Positions 24,663 to 32,807 of a DNA stretch of 37,824 bases are shown one piece after another. The DNA is from Planctomycetota bacterium (GTDB lineage: Bacteria > Planctomycetota > UBA11346). Each line of letters starts with the position of its first letter. Positions within the stretch are counted from its first letter, which is position 1. The translations under genes and the position numbers were made by a program. The stretch lies in assembly GCA_947470885.1 (NCBI GenBank), contig CANIXE010000001.1, positions 1 to 37,824 on the forward strand, written 5' to 3'. The notes beneath the pieces were generated by a model. That model was not told the origin of the DNA and did not search any database. It worked only from the letters and a program-made list of their open reading frames with translations.

Positions 24663-25046
24663 ATGGCTGCCGAAAATCGTCGTTTCACCCGGATTCCCAC
24701 CGCTTTGCCGGTGCGGATCGAACATGCCGGCGGGATCCTCACCGGGGTAACCCGGGACGTGGCCTTGAAGGGCATATTCGTCACCGGGGCTGGGGAATTG
24801 CCCCCGGACACCCCGGTGCGGGTGGAGATCCGCCTGGATGAGTCGGCGCAGATCCTTGCCGACGGCACCACCGTGCGCAGCCAGGCCAACGGCCTGGCGA
24901 TCCAAATTGGCACCCTGGAAGGCGTCGAATCCTACGGGCATCTCCAACGCCTGGTTCTTCTCAACAGCCCGGATCTGGCGGCTGCCGACAAGATCGAGAG
25001 TGAAATCCAGCATCACCTGGGCATAAAACCCCGCGATGGGGCTTGA
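24663..25046 (+). CDS. PilZ domain protein
   Basis: A 127-residue single-domain protein. The N-terminal ENRRFTRIPTALPV supplies the arginine-rich RxxxR element and DVALKGIFV corresponds to the (D/N)xSxxG motif of PilZ, with Ala in place of the usual Ser. PilZ domains bind cyclic di-GMP; the substitution makes binding plausible but not certain. The C-terminal 35 residues form a helical extension (SPDLAAADKIESEIQHHLG). AAAGG seven bases before the ATG at 24663 sets the start; a longer reading into tpx is unnecessary. It is the last gene of the GH20-anmK-tpx run, and the promoter of tRNA-His overlaps its stop codon. Confidence 0.85.
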   Translation: MAAENRRFTRIPTALPVRIEHAGGILTGVTRDVALKGIFVTGAGELPPDTPVRVEIRLDESAQILADGTTVRSQANGLAIQIGTLEGVESYGHLQRLVLLNSPDLAAADKIESEIQHHLGIKPRDGA

Positions 25047-25070
25047 CCGCCCCGTCGGTCTTCCTAAATT
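25043..25070 (+). promoter_or_regulatory. Probable sigma-70 promoter of tRNA-His
   Basis: TTGACC (25043-25048) and TAAATT (25065-25070) are separated by 16 bp and lie about 20 bp before the tRNA. Each box is close to the consensus. The -35 box overlaps the end of the PilZ gene. Confidence 0.55.
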
Positions 25071-25090
25071 CCCGCCCTCGCATTTGCCTG

Positions 25091-25167
25091 GTCCGCGTAG
25101 CTCAGTTGGTTAGAGCGCCAGATTGTGGTTCTGGATGTCGCGGGTTCGAGCCCCGTCGTGGACCCCA
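25091..25167 (+). tRNA. tRNA-His (anticodon GTG)
   Basis: A full cloverleaf of 77 nt can be drawn. The acceptor is GTCCGCG paired with CGTGGAC (one G-U), the D arm GCTC/GAGC, the anticodon stem CCAGA/TCTGG with loop TTGTGGT, and the T arm GCGGG/CCCGT with TTCGAGC. Discriminator C73 and an upstream G at 25090, able to serve as the G-1 that histidyl-tRNA synthetase requires, both fit tRNA-His. The 3' CCA is encoded. Confidence 0.97.
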
Positions 25168-25168
25168 C

Positions 25169-25206
25169 AACGAAGAAACCCCGGCCTAGGCCGGGGTTTC
25201 TTCGTT
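25169..25206 (+). terminator. Perfect palindromic terminator after tRNA-His
   Basis: A 38-nt perfect palindrome, AACGAAGAAACCCCGGCC on the left, its complement on the right and centre TA, begins two bases after the CCA end. The GC-rich core is flanked by A-rich and T-rich arms, so it can work on either strand. The T-tract is short. Confidence 0.75.
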
Positions 25207-25300
25207 TCACAGAGTCCCTGCACAGCCTGTCGGTGGAACGCCGGACAAACCGTGATGCTCCTTCTTGTGGGCTAGGTTGCCGACGATAAACCGCGCCACC

Positions 25301-27253
25301 ATGTCTGAACTCGCCCCCCTATATCCTGTCATCGAGCGCGTCCGGCAGGGCGCCCATATTGCCGGCATGGCGGAATACGAGGCGCTGTACCGGCGCTCCG
25401 TCGATCAACCTGACGCCTTCTGGAGCGACATGGCCAAGCGCTTCCTCCAATGGCAGCGCCCGTTCTTCCAGGTCCAGGACGTGGATTTCGCCGACGGCTA
25501 CCACGCCTGGTTCCTCGGCGGCCAACTCAATGTCAGTGAAAATTGCCTCGACCGTCACCTGGCGACCCGGGGCGACCAGGCCGCGATCATCTGGGAAGGC
25601 GACAAGCCCGGGGATGTACGCACCCTGACCTACCGCCAACTCCACCGGGAGGTCTGCCGTCTTGCCAACGTCCTCAAGGCCCGGGGCGTGCACAAGGCTG
25701 ATCGGGTGGCGATCTACATGCCGATGGTCCCGGAAGCGGCCATCGCGATGCTCGCCTGCGCCCGCCTGGGGGTGATCCACAGCGTGATCTTCGGTGGCTT
25801 CAGCGCCGAATCCGTGCGCGATCGTATCCTCGACAGCGATTGCCGGGTGCTAATCACCGCCGACGAGGGCCTCCGGGGCAGCAAGATCGTCCCCCTGAAG
25901 AAGACCGCCGACGAGGCCCTGGCCCACTGCCCCAACGTCCACACGGTGATCGTCCACAAACGCACTGGTGGCCCCGTGACCATGCGCACCGGCCGGGACA
26001 TCTGGTGGCACGAGGCCGTCGCCAGCCGCCGGCCTTACTGCCCGGCCGTACCGGTGGACAGCGAGGACATCCTCTTCCTGCTCTACACCAGCGGTTCCAC
26101 CGGGAAACCCAAGGGCATCGCCCACACCACTGCCGGTTACCTGCTGTTCGCGGCGATGACCCAGAAGTACGTCTTCGACTACCGGGATGGCGACATCTTC
26201 GCCTGCATGGCCGACGTGGGCTGGGTCACCGGCCACAGCTACGTGGTCTACGGGCCCCTGGCCAACGGCGGCACCACCTTCATGTTCGAAGGCATCCCCA
26301 CGTACCCCGACTCCGGGCGTTATTGGGACATGGTCCAGCGCCACAAGATCACCCAGTTCTACACCGCCCCCACCGCGATCCGGGCAATCATGCGGGACGG
26401 CGACGAACTCGTGAAGAAATACGACCGTAGCAGCCTAAGAATCCTGGGCAGCGTGGGTGAGCCCATCAATCCTGAGGCCTGGCGCTGGTACTTCGAAGTC
26501 GTCGGCGAAAGCCGCTGCGCCATCGTCGATACCTTCTGGCAGACCGAAACCGGTGGCCACATGCTGACTCCTCTGCCCGGTGTGACCCCGATGAAACCCG
26601 GCAGCGCCACCCTGCCCTTCTTCGGTGTCGTCCCCGCGATCCTCGATGAAAAAGGTGTGGAACTCCAGGGCAACGGCATCAGCGGCGTCCTGGTCTTCAA
26701 AACCGGCTGGCCCAGCATCGCCCGGACCATCTACGGCGATCACCAACGCTACCTGGAAACCTATTTCAAGCCGTTCCCCGGCCATTATTTCACCGGCGAT
26801 GGCTGCCGCCGGGACGAGGACGGCTACTACTGGATCACTGGCCGGGTCGATGACGTCATCAATGTCAGCGGCCACCGGATGGGCACCGCCGAGGTCGAAA
26901 GTGCCCTGGTGGCCCACCCCGCCGTGGCCGAGGCCGCGGTCTGCGGCTTCCCCCACGAGATCAAGGGCAGCGGCATCTTCGCCTACGTCATCCTCAAGAC
27001 CGGTCACAGCGAGACCCCGGAACTACTCAAGGCCCTCATCGCCGAGGTCCGCCACCACATCGGGCCAATCGCCACCCCAGACAAGATCCTGATCACCCCA
27101 GGCCTGCCCAAGACCCGCTCTGGGAAGATCATGCGCCGGATCCTGCGCAAGATTGCCGCCCAGGAGACCGACAATCTCGGCGATACCTCCACCCTCGCCG
27201 ATCCGTCGGTGGTGGACCTGCTCATCGCCAAGCGGAAGGAATTGGGGAACTGA
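25301..27253 (+). CDS. acs: Acetyl-coenzyme A synthetase
   Basis: A 650-residue AMP-forming ligase, almost exactly the length of E. coli Acs. It makes acetyl-CoA from acetate, ATP and CoA through acetyl-AMP. It carries the P-loop YTSGSTGKPKGIAHT, the adenylate motif FWQTETGGHMLTPLPG, the hinge motif YYWITGRVDDVINVSGHRMGTAE and the C-terminal PKTRSGKIMRRIL, whose Lys is the acetylation switch site in this family. The N-terminal YEALYRRSVDQPDAFWSDMAKRFLQW is typical. The ATG at 25301 gives the canonical length, although no good Shine-Dalgarno is visible. It stands alone, between the tRNA-His terminator and its own terminator. Confidence 0.97.
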   Translation: MSELAPLYPVIERVRQGAHIAGMAEYEALYRRSVDQPDAFWSDMAKRFLQWQRPFFQVQDVDFADGYHAWFLGGQLNVSENCLDRHLATRGDQAAIIWEGDKPGDVRTLTYRQLHREVCRLANVLKARGVHKADRVAIYMPMVPEAAIAMLACARLGVIHSVIFGGFSAESVRDRILDSDCRVLITADEGLRGSKIVPLKKTADEALAHCPNVHTVIVHKRTGGPVTMRTGRDIWWHEAVASRRPYCPAVPVDSEDILFLLYTSGSTGKPKGIAHTTAGYLLFAAMTQKYVFDYRDGDIFACMADVGWVTGHSYVVYGPLANGGTTFMFEGIPTYPDSGRYWDMVQRHKITQFYTAPTAIRAIMRDGDELVKKYDRSSLRILGSVGEPINPEAWRWYFEVVGESRCAIVDTFWQTETGGHMLTPLPGVTPMKPGSATLPFFGVVPAILDEKGVELQGNGISGVLVFKTGWPSIARTIYGDHQRYLETYFKPFPGHYFTGDGCRRDEDGYYWITGRVDDVINVSGHRMGTAEVESALVAHPAVAEAAVCGFPHEIKGSGIFAYVILKTGHSETPELLKALIAEVRHHIGPIATPDKILITPGLPKTRSGKIMRRILRKIAAQETDNLGDTSTLADPSVVDLLIAKRKELGN

Positions 27254-27274
27254 ACCCCGGCCAGCCCCCGAAAC

Positions 27275-27309
27275 AGAGATCCCCACGTTCCAAGAACGTG
27301 GGGATCTCT
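27275..27309 (+). terminator. Bidirectional terminator between acs and the secreted protein gene
   Basis: A 16-bp perfect stem, AGAGATCCCCACGTTC (27275-27290) and its complement (27294-27309), with a 3-nt loop lies between two convergent genes. The downstream sequence is T-rich (TATTTCATCTT) on the plus strand. Confidence 0.8.
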
Positions 27310-27348
27310 ATTTCATCTTGATCCACGTGGGGAAGGCGCCCCCCAGAC

Positions 27349-29442
27349 TCAGCCCTTTGCTGGACGTCGCCGCTGGACCGAGCGCATCAGTCCCAGGCCA
27401 AAGAACGCCAACAGGGCCATCGCCCCACCGGCACCGCAGGTGCCATGATCGTCTGAGTCCGGATTCGAAGGAGTCACCACCGGACCACCGGTCGTTGTGG
27501 TGAACGTACCGTCAACACTGGTCGCCAGATTCTCCATCGCATCCCGGCTGATGACCCGGAAATGATAGGTAGTTTCCGCCGCCAGACCCGTGACCACCAC
27601 CTGGTGGGAGGTGACCTGGCTGCTATCCAGCAACGTGGAACTGCCGTAGAAACTGGTCTGGCCATACTCCACCTGACTGTCGCTGGCTTCATCCGTGATC
27701 CAGGCCACGACAATGGAGCTTCCGGTGGCGGAGGTGCTGAAAATCCCGGTAATGACCGGGGGAATGCTGTCTCCCGTGGTGGTGAAAGCCGCGTCATCGC
27801 TGGTCGAAAGATTCCCTGCCGCATCCCGGCTGATCACCCGGAAATGGTAAACGGTGCCGCCCTGCAAACCGCTCAATGTCACGCTGTGGCTGGTATCCAA
27901 GGTCGGATTCGCCGGAGTCATGCTGCCATAGCCCAGCGAAGCACCGTATTCGACACTGCTGGTGCTGCCTTCGTCTGTATTCCAGGTGATCAAAGCCGAA
28001 CTGCTGGTCAGGAAACTTGACGTGACCATCGAGATCACCGGGCCAGAAGCATCACTGGCGATCTGCAATCCAGTCAACGTCACATCGTGACCTGTGCCAC
28101 CGACATAACTCAGCATGAAGGTGGTCCCGGGATTGGTTACCGACACGACCGTCGACCCCTCCGCGAGTCCCAGAAACGTCCCGCTCACCGGCCCGGCTCC
28201 GGTGTTGTGGATGATCGTCATCACCGATCCAGGCGTCGGTGAATAAGACGAAGTATCGACACTCAGACCAGCCCCATTGAGGGTTACCGAAGCGGCCGAA
28301 ATGGTCGCATACCGGGTGGGGGATTTCGTAACCACGTGGTAAAAACTGCCACTGCCCAACGTCAGCTCCGGGGTGGACCCATGCATGGTCATTGCGGTCA
28401 TCGTCTCATCGCAGGACAGCCGGCTGGTCGAACCGCTAACATGCACGGCGCCAACCGTGCATTCATTGGCCAAGACCAGGGTGCCGGCGGTGACCGTCAC
28501 TGGGGAATCCATGAGAATTCCCCAGATATGGATCTCCCCACCAGCCAAGGTGGTGACCCCCGTATAAGGATACGATAGCCCACTGAGGATTTCCGTCCCC
28601 TGGATGGATTGGCGCAGACCTCCCGTTCCTGAAAAACCGCCCGCGTAACCGGTAGGCACTGACTGCCCGGCGCAACCGAGGCTGTTTACTCCGAGTTGGA
28701 CCCTGGCGGAACTATTTGTGCCCGCCAAACCACCGATGGTTTCGCTGACTAGGCCATCCATCCCGGTGGCCGCAGATAAATCCAGGGTGCCCTGGACGGT
28801 CACCACCACGGAATCCTTGATCTCTGGTGGGGCTTTCACCTGGACGATGGCGCCAGAGTCGATCCACAGGGGACCGGCGATGGATTCCGCCGCCGAACTA
28901 TCGAGGACCAAGGTACCAAGAGCGACACTCGTAAGACCGCTCACCGTGTTGTTGACCGTGCCGTTCAATCGTTTGATTCCGACGCCACCATAGGTGATCG
29001 GTCCAGCCCCGGTGAGACGCCCTGAAAGATTCAAGGTCCCCGTGGCCGAGGCCACAGTGATGGTCAGGACCGCAGAACCTGCCGTGCTGATCGGCAGAAG
29101 GACATGAACGATGCCTGCGCCTTGATCATTGAGGTTCTTGCACGTGACGGCATTCCCGGAAATGGTGTAGGATTCATAGATGTTGAGCTGATCGATGGTC
29201 AGCCCGATCAGATCATTGACCGGTGCGCTTTTTGATGCGAACGGCGAACCAGCAGGAAAGACCATGATGCAATCCGGCGTCGGGAAGGCGTCCCAATTCC
29301 CGGCATCACTGAAATTGACGGTTCCACCAGCGGCGGTCCAGGTGGCGGTCGCAGCGGGCGCGGAAACACCGGCTGCTCCAAGCATAATCATGGTGAAAAC
29401 GGCAGACTGGAGGATCGACTGGACAGGGGAGATCGGGGTCAT
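27349..29442 (-). CDS. Secreted fibronectin type III protein with C-terminal sorting tail
   Basis: A 697-residue exported protein. A signal peptide (about 1-33) is followed by a long Ser/Thr/Gly-rich beta-strand region of the autotransporter or pectate-lyase-like repeat kind (WTAAGGTVNFSDAGNWDAF, GTLNLSGRLTGAGPITYGG). Two fibronectin III-like domains (about 467-560 and 565-655) each contain TVYHFRVISRDA or a close variant. The tail is Asp-Asp-His-Gly-Thr-Cys669-Gly, a 17-residue hydrophobic stretch and an Arg cluster. That is the tripartite pattern of CTERM sorting signals, most like the Cys-containing MYXO-CTERM type. It is probably anchored at the cell surface. It lies 50 bp downstream of two tiny membrane protein genes on the same strand. 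Base composition is slightly lower in GC than that of its neighbours. Confidence 0.82.
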   Translation of the reverse strand: MTPISPVQSILQSAVFTMIMLGAAGVSAPAATATWTAAGGTVNFSDAGNWDAFPTPDCIMVFPAGSPFASKSAPVNDLIGLTIDQLNIYESYTISGNAVTCKNLNDQGAGIVHVLLPISTAGSAVLTITVASATGTLNLSGRLTGAGPITYGGVGIKRLNGTVNNTVSGLTSVALGTLVLDSSAAESIAGPLWIDSGAIVQVKAPPEIKDSVVVTVQGTLDLSAATGMDGLVSETIGGLAGTNSSARVQLGVNSLGCAGQSVPTGYAGGFSGTGGLRQSIQGTEILSGLSYPYTGVTTLAGGEIHIWGILMDSPVTVTAGTLVLANECTVGAVHVSGSTSRLSCDETMTAMTMHGSTPELTLGSGSFYHVVTKSPTRYATISAASVTLNGAGLSVDTSSYSPTPGSVMTIIHNTGAGPVSGTFLGLAEGSTVVSVTNPGTTFMLSYVGGTGHDVTLTGLQIASDASGPVISMVTSSFLTSSSALITWNTDEGSTSSVEYGASLGYGSMTPANPTLDTSHSVTLSGLQGGTVYHFRVISRDAAGNLSTSDDAAFTTTGDSIPPVITGIFSTSATGSSIVVAWITDEASDSQVEYGQTSFYGSSTLLDSSQVTSHQVVVTGLAAETTYHFRVISRDAMENLATSVDGTFTTTTGGPVVTPSNPDSDDHGTCGAGGAMALLAFFGLGLMRSVQRRRPAKG

Positions 29443-29492
29443 GGGAGCACTTTCACAGGAGTATTCGCGGTGGAGACGGGCACATGGGCACC

Positions 29493-29660
29493 TCAGTCCC
29501 GTGAAGAACGACGATGGAAGATGTACGACAACACGGCCAGGATGATGCCGATCACGGCCAGAATCTTACCGATGTAAGCCATGTCCTGGGCAATTCCGCT
29601 GAAGCCGAAAATTGCGGCAACGATGGCGATGACAAAGAAAACAATGGCCCATTGTAGCAT
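29493..29660 (-). CDS. DUF1328 small membrane protein
   Basis: A 55-residue protein made of two hydrophobic helices (MLQWAIVFFVIAIVAAIFGF and IGKILAVIGIILAVLSYIF) ending in HRRSSRD. It matches the DUF1328 family (E. coli YtjA) in length, the opening W-x-I-x-F-hydrophobic pattern, the central GFxGxA segment and the basic end. The function is unknown; relatives are often linked to envelope stress. AAGGAA just before the ATG supports the start. It follows the DUF3185 gene by 65 bp. Confidence 0.88.
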   Translation of the reverse strand: MLQWAIVFFVIAIVAAIFGFSGIAQDMAYIGKILAVIGIILAVLSYIFHRRSSRD

Positions 29661-29725
29661 GATGGTTCCTTTCGGGGAATGATGGTAAAACCGATGCGGG
29701 ATCCGGTCGGTGAGGCTGGAGTCCA

Positions 29726-29929
29726 TCATCCCTGACGAAGGCGAATAAAGCCAACCAGACCGATCACGGAGAGCACACTGCCTCCGACGATCAGCCACAC
29801 CGTGCGATCGGTGTACTGGCCGGTGAACAGCCGTGAAAAGGCGTTGGGTATGGATTCCGTGGCATTCGCCCCGATCAGCAACAAGGCAATCCCCAGAATG
29901 AACAGGGAAACAGTGAGAAGAATCTTCAT
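29726..29929 (-). CDS. DUF3185 small membrane protein
   Basis: A 67-residue protein with two membrane helices (4-21 and 44-62) around a conserved middle SRLFTGQYTDRTVWLIVGG, which is the signature of DUF3185. The function is unknown. AAGGAT seven bases before the ATG gives a clear start. It is the first gene of a possible three-gene run with DUF1328 and the secreted fibronectin III protein. Its promoter should lie in the AT-richer gap to the right. Confidence 0.88.
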   Translation of the reverse strand: MKILLTVSLFILGIALLLIGANATESIPNAFSRLFTGQYTDRTVWLIVGGSVLSVIGLVGFIRLRQG

Positions 29930-30318
29930 GGCGTAATCCTTGGATGGAGCGTTGTTTTGAACGAAAAAAGCGCCGAAAATCTCTTAGCGAAGTCGATTCC
30001 AGGCCCTGGACGTCGAGCGAACGATGTCCGAGCACGTTCCGCGACCCACTCTAACCAGAGAGAAGGCCTGATGGTGAAAAATGTGTCCTGCAGATGGCAG
30101 TGGTTCTGGAGAACCGTTCGTGCAGGCGGACAATCCCCTGTGCCATCGGTCAAAGCACGGGTCAGTGCGACTCTTGAAAAGTCCGTGATGATCCCCTGGA
30201 TTCGCGCACCCCAGCAGGGCACGAATCCGCGATCCCATTCACTATCGAAATCAGCTTACCGTTGACCCTAAATGAGTACTTGCCGATTCCGGGAGGTCAC
30301 GATTCCCTTGGCATCACT
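29930..30318. other. 389-bp intergenic region without a convincing gene
   Basis: This lies between the DUF3185 start and the end of tex. Possible short frames have no recognisable product or ribosome binding site. A small perfect hairpin, GGTTCT/AGAACC at 30102-30115, is present. It probably holds the promoter for the small membrane protein genes and the end of the tex transcript. I see no strong terminator. Confidence 0.4.
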
Positions 30319-32469
30319 TCAACCACCACCCAGTCCCTTCAGGCTGAGAGCGATGCGCTTGCGGATGAGATCCACCGTGAGCACCCGAACCTGGAGTTGC
30401 TGACGGACCGAAACCACTTCGTTGGGATCGGCGATGAACCGATCCGACATTTCAGAGATATGGATCAGACCATCCTGCTTAACCCCGACATCGACAAAGG
30501 CACCGAACCGGGTGACATTGGTGACAATCCCCGGAAGGATCATCCCGGGAACGAGGTCCTCTGGATGGTGGACCTCCGCAAAGCGGAAGACGCTGAACAG
30601 GGGACGGGGATCCCGACCTGGCTTGGCCAGTTCGGCGAGGATATCCCGCAGGGTCGGCTCACCCACCTCGGCATCACACCAGCGTTTCAGTTCAATTCCA
30701 CGGTGCAGTTCGGGCCGGCGCATCAGCTCACCAACTTCAACCTGGAGTTCCCCGGCCATCCGTCGGACCAGGGCATATCGCTCGGGATGCACAGCGCTGG
30801 CATCCAGGGGTTCACGACCCTCCCGCAGACGCAGGAAACCTGCGCACTGTTCAAAGGCCTTTGCCCCCAGACGGGGAACCTGGAGCAATTCCCGGCGGTC
30901 CCGGAAGCCCCCGTGTTCTCGGCGATAGGCAACGATGGATTTGGCCAGGGCCGGCCCGAGGCCAGACACCTGACCCAACAATTCCTCGCTGGCCGTGGAC
31001 AACTCGACCCCCACTCCATTGACGCAACTGGCCACCACCCGTTCCAGGCCTTCCCGGAGCAAGCGCTGGTCGACGTCATGCTGGTACTGACCGACTCCGA
31101 TGGATTTGGGGTCAAGCTTCACCAGTTCGGCCAATGGATCCTGCAAGCGCCGCCCGATGGAAATCGCCCCACGCACCGTCAGGTCCAGATCAGGAAATTC
31201 ACTCCGGGCCGAAACGCTGGCGGAATAGATGGAAGCCCCGGATTCAGATACCAGGACCACCGGGATGCCCAGTTGCAAGGATTCCAGGAAATCGGCGGTT
31301 TCCCGTCCCGCCGTGCCATTGCCCACCGCCACCGCCGCGGGTTTGTGGCTGGCGACCAGGCCACGAATGGTCCGAGCCGCTTCGTCTTGGCGTCGAGATT
31401 CGTGGGGGAAGATCGTGGTGCTGGCCAGCAGCCCACCCTGGTCGTCCAAGACCACTGTCTTGCCGCCAGTGCGCAATCCCGGATCCACCGCCAGCACCGG
31501 CCGCCGGCCAAATGGCGCGGCAAGCAACAATCCTCGGAGATTTTCAGCAAACACCGCGATGGCCTCGGCATCCGCCCGTTCCTTCGCCCCGTGGAGGACT
31601 TCGTTCTCCAGGGCTGGCGCCAACAGGCGCTGCCAACCATCCACCAGGGCCAGATCGATCTGTTCCCGAACCCGACCCTGATGACGGTCCGGACGCAGCC
31701 ACCGCTGGCGGAGGATGTTCAAGGCCAGCTCTTCGGGCGGTAGGGCCGAAAGTGACAGCACCCCGGACTCCCTCCCCCGGAGCATTGCCAGCAGACGATG
31801 GGAGGGGCAGCGGGCCAACTCTTCACTCCAGGCAAACCAATCCCGGAATTTTGCCGCCGCCTCATCGTCCTTCCGGCCACGGGCCACCGTGGACACCAGG
31901 CGGGCCTGACGACTGAATAATTGGCGCATTTCTCCCCGGGTGGGGGCATCCTCACTCACCGTCTCGGCGATGATGTCCCTGGCTCCGGCCAATGCCGCAT
32001 CTGCATGTAGCACCTCCCCCGTGATGAAACCCGATGGGTCCGGGAATCGCCCCCCCTCCAACAGGGACGCCGCCAGCGGCGCGAGTCCGCGTTCCCGAGC
32101 CTGCTGGGCCCGGGTGCGACGTTTCGGGCGGTGGGGAAGGTAAAGATCCTCCAGTTCCGCCAACTGTCTGGCCTTGGCAATGGCACCAGCCAGGGATGGG
32201 GTCAGAAGCCCGCGTTCTTCCAGGGATTGGAGGATCGCAATCCGTCGTTTCTCCAATTCCCGCAGACTGGCCATGCCATCCGCGATGGCGGCAATGGCCA
32301 CCTCATCCAAACCACCCGTCACTTCCTTGCGATAGCGGGCGATGAACGGCACGGTCGCCCCATCATCAAGAAGAGCAATCGTTGCCAGCACCTGTGCTGG
32401 TCGGACCTTCAGCTGGTCCGCTACTTTCGTTGCCAGGGGAAGGGGATCATGGGCGATATCAGCGGGCAT
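30319..32469 (-). CDS. tex: Tex family RNA-binding transcription accessory protein
   Basis: A 716-residue protein with the whole Tex architecture. An N-terminal helical region holds TVPFIARYRKEVTGGLDE. A YqgF-like nuclease fold follows (VLAVDPGLRTGGKTVVLDDQGG), then helix-hairpin-helix motifs (ELSTASEELLGQVSGLGPALAKSIVAYR) and a C-terminal S1 domain (GMILPGIVTNVTRFGAFVDVGVKQDGLIHISEMS). Tex binds RNA and the transcription machinery; in several bacteria it is essential or affects virulence genes. The frame stays open to 32739, but the family-conserved sequence begins MPADIAHDPLPLATKVADQL. I therefore take ATG at 32469, just after GGAG. The extra 90 codons run through repeat copy A, whose end lies 55 bp upstream of this start. 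Confidence 0.93.
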   Translation of the reverse strand: MPADIAHDPLPLATKVADQLKVRPAQVLATIALLDDGATVPFIARYRKEVTGGLDEVAIAAIADGMASLRELEKRRIAILQSLEERGLLTPSLAGAIAKARQLAELEDLYLPHRPKRRTRAQQARERGLAPLAASLLEGGRFPDPSGFITGEVLHADAALAGARDIIAETVSEDAPTRGEMRQLFSRQARLVSTVARGRKDDEAAAKFRDWFAWSEELARCPSHRLLAMLRGRESGVLSLSALPPEELALNILRQRWLRPDRHQGRVREQIDLALVDGWQRLLAPALENEVLHGAKERADAEAIAVFAENLRGLLLAAPFGRRPVLAVDPGLRTGGKTVVLDDQGGLLASTTIFPHESRRQDEAARTIRGLVASHKPAAVAVGNGTAGRETADFLESLQLGIPVVLVSESGASIYSASVSARSEFPDLDLTVRGAISIGRRLQDPLAELVKLDPKSIGVGQYQHDVDQRLLREGLERVVASCVNGVGVELSTASEELLGQVSGLGPALAKSIVAYRREHGGFRDRRELLQVPRLGAKAFEQCAGFLRLREGREPLDASAVHPERYALVRRMAGELQVEVGELMRRPELHRGIELKRWCDAEVGEPTLRDILAELAKPGRDPRPLFSVFRFAEVHHPEDLVPGMILPGIVTNVTRFGAFVDVGVKQDGLIHISEMSDRFIADPNEVVSVRQQLQVRVLTVDLIRKRIALSLKGLGGG

Positions 32470-32524
32470 GGCTCCATGGTGCCAGATAATCCCAGACACC
32501 AAGGAGGTTCCCCCGGAGAATAAC

Positions 32525-32696
32525 AGGGCGCCGCAATGGAACGCTGAATGTCCATGACGGAGCACTCTTTGCGGCGCCAGTCTGGTCGTCCGGTCGTCCG
32601 GTCGTCCACCAGCAGTGAGTCTTTCGGATATTCCCGCTGAACATTTGGCTTCAATGACGACCGGACGACCGGACATTTTCATTGAGGTCCCCTGCG
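32525..32696 (+). repeat. Structured dispersed repeat, copy A (172 bp)
   Basis: Copy A begins with a 10-bp perfect hairpin, GGCGCCGCAA (32527-32536) and TTGCGGCGCC (32569-32578), with a 32-nt loop. Three tandem GGTCGTCC units follow. A 19-bp segment of these (32588-32606) is perfectly complementary to GACGACCGGACGACCGGAC at 32656-32674, with a 49-nt loop. That right arm is flanked by CAATGA/TCATTG. Apart from the number of 8-bp units and about a dozen substitutions, the sequence matches the inverted copy B. It lies upstream of tex. The function is unknown; it could be a palindromic mobile repeat, a protein-binding site or a structured RNA. Confidence 0.85.
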
Positions 32697-32747
32697 GAGA
32701 ATAGTTCGGTATCCGCACCATGGATGCCGGCAACACCACAAAAAAAA

Positions 32748-32772
32748 GCCCTGATCCAAAATGGATCAGGGC
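32748..32772 (-). terminator. Intrinsic terminator of the HTH/H1-like gene
   Basis: GCCCTGATCC and GGATCAGGGC form a perfect 10-bp stem with a 5-nt loop. On the minus strand the stem is followed by seven T residues, the classic rho-independent signal, 36 bp after the gene ends at 32808. Confidence 0.88.
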
Positions 32773-32807
32773 AGAAAAGCCATTATCCCACAGGGACTAA
32801 CGGAATT

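Noticed and set aside
29926..30222. A 98-codon frame upstream of DUF3185
   Set aside because: It overlaps the DUF3185 start, has no ribosome binding site and shows no recognisable sequence.
30262..31743. A 493-codon frame on the plus strand
   Set aside because: It lies opposite tex, whose domains are unmistakable.
32525..32696. Repeat copy A considered as an integron attC site or a simple terminator
   Set aside because: No GTTRRRY core sites or integrase are present, and neither stem is followed by a T-run.
32470..32739. A 90-codon in-frame extension at the start of tex
   Set aside because: It reads straight through repeat copy A and has no Tex similarity. Tex homology begins at the Met at 32469, just after a GGAG.
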